From: Takakia lepidozioides | Lineage: Eukaryota > Streptophyta > Takakiopsida > Takakiales > Takakiaceae | Direction: 5' to 3' | DNA length: 64,000 bases | NCBI GenBank assembly: GCA_030704615.1 | Contig: CM060733.1 | Span: 558,001-622,000 of the forward strand | Shown here: piece after piece, positions 60,075-64,000 of the stretch | How positions within the stretch are numbered: position 1 is the first letter of the stretch | Layout of the letters: the number at the start of each line of letters is the position of its first letter | The notes under the pieces: model-generated | Told to the model about the DNA's origin: nothing | The model's database searches: none | The model's input: only the letters and a program-made list of their open reading frames with translations | Program-made: the position numbers and the translations under genes

Positions 60075-61868
60075 GCAGAGCACATTTGAGCAAGAATACG
60101 ATTTGCAATGGGAGCTAACGTTCTTGCTCCAGCTCCAATCAGATCCCACCATTCATGTGGCAACATGTTCTTTGCTTTTGGATTCGGCATGTCATGGAAA
60201 AGATTCTGGCGATCCGAGAAGCACTGGTACTCGGACAAAGTTCGCTCTGCCATGTTCAAGGGCGCGAGTTGCATAATGACCCGTACAAGCCCGGTTTTGG
60301 CATCCACATCGTCTCTCAAATCCGTATTGTCCAGCAAGAATAGATTCAGTAAGGCCCCCGCATAATGCAAGTCTGTGCGAACCATCCGTTTGCGATCGTA
60401 AAATGCATCATTGGTCCTTGCCGCCAAATCATCGTCCATAGAAAATGGAGGACGCCTCAAGGATTGCACGTGCTTCTCAAGGTTTTCCAATATCAACCAT
60501 GCTTTACCCATTATTGGTTGTTTTCTATCAAACTCCCGCAAAGCAATCAACGTCGGCTCCACCATGTACACAAAATTTGCACATTTCACCCAGAAATCGT
60601 CGGAGCGAATGATTGTGCGGACCCTCCGACTTTTGCTCAAAGTCTTGGACTTACGAGAGTCGCGTAAGGTGCCCACATACGCATCCCATTGAGGGTCAAT
60701 GATCACCTGTTTCAGAACCGCCCTCACAGTCACTAGTCGATCCACCATCAAAAAGTTTGTGGCAAAGCGGGTTTCACCCGGGTTCCTAAGGTTGTATTTG
60801 GGTTCATACTTTCTAAACATGCCAGTGGGATGTGATGTGTACGAATGAACGTCACAACCGACTTTGCCTTTTTTACTAGTTTTTTCATCCATGATTCTTT
60901 TCCCCAATCCTCCAAAAGGAGATCAAAGATATGAGCAGCACACCCTTGGTAATATAGATGGAGATATCGTACCATCAAAATATCGGTCATATTAACCATG
61001 TTAGATGCATTGTCCGTGCACACTTCGACAATTTTATCAGCTCCAATTTTATTGATGAAACTCGTCAACAACCCTGCTTGATAACGTGCATATTTTCTCT
61101 CCCCGCTTGTGTCAACGGATCCCAAAAATTGTTCCCCCGTAGGACAGACCATCATGACATTGAACAGTGGTCGATTAGTAACAGAACTCCAACCGTCCAC
61201 ATATATAGTGCTTCCATATTTTCGGAAAGAATCACCTGTCTTTTCATTCACCTTTTGGGTGAGGTCAGACATAGCCTCTTCTAGCAATCATGTGCGGAGA
61301 TCGCGATAACTCGGAGGTGTGTTTATGGACTTGGAATCGGACGTGGCTTTGACAGCAGCCACAAACGCAGGAAGCCTCGAGACATTGAACGGAATATTGG
61401 CCTCGTAGAAAAATTGGGCCTACTTCTTATCCGGAGTCCTCCTGTGCGACAAATTTAAATCTTCTTGCATTGATTGTTGCCTCAATGGTCTGGTCCGTAC
61501 AAGTGTTGGCGTACAATCGGGTGTTGCTTCTGACCCACCGGCTTCTCCACGAATAACAGACGCCTCGCAAGAATCCCCCTGGGTACAACTCTGAGAGACA
61601 TTTTGATTCGAACCTGGAGTGTTTGGCTCAGAAGTCGCGGCCACATCAAGAGACGGTGTGATATTGCCTCCACATTGGGCAAAGTGGGCTTTCACTCACA
61701 TGGAGGCTTTTGGGCACAAACTAATCCCTGCATTCTTCCCATCTCTATAGCCGAGGTGATATAACATGCGATCTTTGCAACCTGCCAACTTCAATGCACA
61801 TAGATTGCATTGAACACCGTCCTTTTTGTGCGGGTCTACGGTGAACCAAGGATCCACTCCTCCCTCAT
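60075..61868 (-). pseudogene. hAT-family transposase (DUF659 type) with BED finger, broken
   Basis: Minus strand. A zinc-finger block (about 61,850-61,690: QCNLCALKLAGCKDRMLYH), then a Ser/Thr/Pro-rich linker (61,695-61,420), TAG at ~61,422 and TGA at ~61,290, then a DUF659 domain (61,287-60,850: VDGWSSVTNRPLFNVM, GERKYARYQAGL, VCTDNASNMVN, GCAAHIFDLLLEDWGK), a frame change near 60,800, and the downstream helical domain (NPGETRFATNF, DPQWDAY, to HEWWDLIGAGARTLAPIANRILAQMCSAS). The usual hAT C-terminal dimerisation segment that follows CSAS is missing; the sequence passes straight into the ParB-like gene. Two stops and a frameshift make it inactive. Confidence 0.85.
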
Positions 61869-62178
61869 CCTCACACCCAAAACCCTAACCACAGACTTAA
61901 GGTTGAACGAAGAACACTAGTGTACTTGGTAGATTTGTCAAGAGCAATAGAAGTTAGAACAGAATGCGATGGCCCAACACTACGACATCAATCCAAGTGG
62001 ATCAATGCACCATGTAGTATTGTGCTTTTCGACAATTTGCTGCAGTGGCTCTGGTGGAAGCCACAACATCAAACGGTCCGCACCTTCCTCTTGGGCTTAC
62101 ACTCTTGCTTAAGGAGTAGAGAACATTCACTCGCCACAAAAGTGTTTGCCACAAAAGAAGTGAGGAGCATTGGGACCA

Positions 62179-62187
62179 CCTTATATA
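62179..62187 (-). promoter_or_regulatory. TATA box (TATATAAGG) upstream of the hAT remnant
   Basis: The same nonamer in the same orientation and position relative to a hairpin minisatellite as at 6363-6371. Confidence 0.45.
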
Positions 62188-62231
62188 CCCTCCAGCCTCC
62201 AAGCCTCACACGCTTGACGAATCATAATCTA

Positions 62232-62740
62232 ATGCTGCGACCGCTCCAGGTCGCACGAGGAAGTCGCAGGTTATTTTTAAAAAAAAACTGCTGCGACCAC
62301 CCTCATGCTGGTGGTCGCAGATATTAAAAAACAGAAAATTGCTGCGATCACCCCCCTGCTGGTGGTTGCACCTATTAAAAAAAGAAAAATGCTGCGACCA
62401 CCTCCATGCTCGTGGTCACAGAGATTATTATTATTATATTTAAAAAAAAATGTTGCGACCACTCTCCTGTTGGTGGTCGCACCTATTAAAAAAACAGAAA
62501 AATGTTGCGACCACCCCCCTGATGGTGGTCGCACCTATTACAAATTAAAAAAAAATTGTGCGACCACCAGTAGCGGTGGTCGCAACTGTAGAAAAGAAAA
62601 AAATGCGACCATCTCTGCTGGTGGTCACATCTATTTCTAAGAAATAAAAAATGCTGCGACAACCCCTCTGCTAGTGGTCGCAACTATTAAAAAATAAGAT
62701 AAATTCTGCGACCACCACCATTTGGAGGTCGCACCAATTT
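62232..62740. repeat. Hairpin minisatellite, second locus
   Basis: About nine units of ~60 bp of the same family as 6391-6940: tgcgaccacc, variable loop (ctcatgc, cccctgc), tggtggtcgca, then an A-rich spacer (tattaaaaaacag). Some units are mutated (tggttgcacc, tggtcacat). Confidence 0.9.
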
Positions 62741-62937
62741 AATAACAATGATTTAAAAATGACCTCAAATATTGGCGGATGGAGTAATTTATAAAACAAT
62801 TCATTCACTTGCCAAGGTGTCGCTCGGAATACAACGTGTTCATCTACGTGACATATTTTTCACCTAACTCATGTTTTACTGAATTTTCGGCAAAACTGAC
62901 GTGACGTTGGTCGCGTCAGCGTCAGGTCCGACGTGAC

Positions 62938-63490
62938 GTGTATAACCCTGCAACTATCTTCATCATCACACAACAAAACACACCTACCACCTCCCACCCA
63001 CTTCTACGCCTCCCTGCTGGGGTCAAGCTATTAGCCACAATTGACCCAAACCAGCTTAAATATATCCATACCCCTCATTTTCCCAAATACCTTAGGCAAA
63101 AGGAACCCACCCTAACCCTCATCCTGCATGTCCAAAACCCCCACCACACTGCTATACCCACACATTTTTACCTCAAACTAGAACATCTACTTACCATTAC
63201 TCATAAAATAAAGTCCATCATCCACCACCCAACCTACCCATCATGGTACAAGTAAATCTACCCTCCTCCCCCGAATTAAAACAAATAAAGCCTGGACTGA
63301 GGCACTGCAGCGCCCTCCACAGGCCACACCAATAAATCCCCTCCCCCCAATTCCCTTATTATACCAGCAATCCTACCCCCTCAAATACCCTCCCGCAAAC
63401 TCTCATTACACAGATGGATCCCTTAGAGTTCAAACTAATGCACGCTATGGTATCTATCACGCAGGCACGAGAGATCACTACTACAGATTA
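62938..63490 (+). mobile_element. Retroelement fragment with RNase H motif
   Basis: A plus-strand open block (62,938-63,255; Pro/His/Thr-rich with TIDPNQLKYIHTPHFPKYL) is followed, in another frame, by HYTDGSLRVQ and YGIYHAG near 63,402-63,465. YTDGS is the first catalytic motif of RNase H domains in non-LTR elements. Codon style (Pro, Thr, His, Ile) matches the retroelements at 24.6-27.9 kb. Truncated on both sides. Confidence 0.45.
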
Positions 63491-63499
63491 ACGTTTGTA

Positions 63500-63860
63500 T
63501 GACTACGGATGATATAAACCTTGGTAACCTTGACTGTATATGTGACTGCGAAGTGATGAAACCCATCGTTGGGTGCATTTTAATATATTTTAATCTAATG
63601 CAATCATACATTTTACTACATGACCAGGAGCCGTGGTCAAACACTGTTGACCAAGAACATAGACTTGGTTTATATAACTAGTAGTCATACGCAATGCTAC
63701 ACGTCAGACACGTGCCATATAAGCTTATGACTAAATGACTACACCACTACTACACATTGATGACATGCCATAGAAGCTTATGACTACACGACTACAGGAG
63801 GTTTCATAGCTTTGTTTATATGACTACATCACTACACGTGGCATCTTAAGGCATATACAT
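63500..63860. repeat. Short degenerate repeats (gactaca / agcttatgacta)
   Basis: agcttatgacta occurs at about 63,722 and 63,774, with many tgactac(a)c/g motifs and gccata(ta/ga)agctt between. No coding sequence seen through the end of the window. Confidence 0.5.
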
Positions 63861-64000
63861 GAATGGGATCATCCATTGGGTGACCTCATCCATCTATCTT
63901 TAACGAAGCACTTGTGTCACAAAGTGCAAAAAGTTAAAAAAAATCAAAAAGTTGCTTTAGGGTTGCCCACGTTCAACCGTGAACACAAAGGGCTGGGTTA

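Overview
The window is nuclear DNA of a green, plant-lineage eukaryote. Evidence seen directly: genes built of many short exons in long GT-AG introns, a phytoglobin with the classic plant globin intron pattern, a SICKLE-like protein, a plastid/thylakoid protein with a twin-arginine lumen signal, and a plant-type S-adenosylmethionine carrier. The very high load of decayed transposons, satellites and lineage-specific kinase-like and ParB-like gene families looks to me like a charophyte alga (Chara-like); that assignment is inference from gene style and was not tested by a search.

Layout. 1-4.5 kb: tandem satellite DNA (a ~1-kb unit built from ~120-bp subunits, then diverged 120-bp units). 4.65-6.35 kb: a broken kinase-like gene on the minus strand, with a TATA box and a hairpin minisatellite directly upstream. 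8.14 kb: one end of a CACTA-type transposon. 8.8-10.9 kb: ~300-bp degenerate repeats. 11.5-24.3 kb: a decayed multi-domain transposase-like gene on the plus strand, split at 14,554 by an 8.54-kb nested insertion (14,555-23,093) that has a 12-bp target-site duplication, long imperfect terminal inverted repeats, a SWIM zinc-finger gene remnant and a 5.2-kb hairpin satellite. 24.6-29.1 kb: tail-to-tail remnants of non-LTR retroelements, one carrying a chromodomain. 29.5-35.2 kb: two host genes (thylakoid protein, phytoglobin) with a small MITE between them. 35.3-39.6 kb: mostly non-coding, with a tRNA-like SINE and a long hairpin. 39.6-44.06 kb: a degenerate LINE (ORF1-like, APE endonuclease, RT, Cys/His C-terminus). 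46.2-56.4 kb: a cluster of three apparently intact host genes (SICKLE-like, 3-hydroxybutyryl-CoA dehydrogenase, SAM carrier). 57.7-61.9 kb: a decayed multi-exon gene with a ParB-like motif joined to a broken hAT (DUF659) transposase, again behind a TATA box and the same hairpin minisatellite seen at 6.4-6.9 kb. 62.9-64 kb: a retroelement fragment with an RNase H motif and short repeats.

The host genes do not form one pathway: they cover plastid lumen biology, nitric oxide/oxygen chemistry, RNA processing, fatty-acid or butanoate-type oxidation and organellar SAM import. The most unusual content is in the repeats: the nested element whose removal restores an open reading frame, the higher-order hairpin satellite inside it, and a promoter module (hairpin minisatellite plus TATATAAGG) shared by two unrelated decayed genes.
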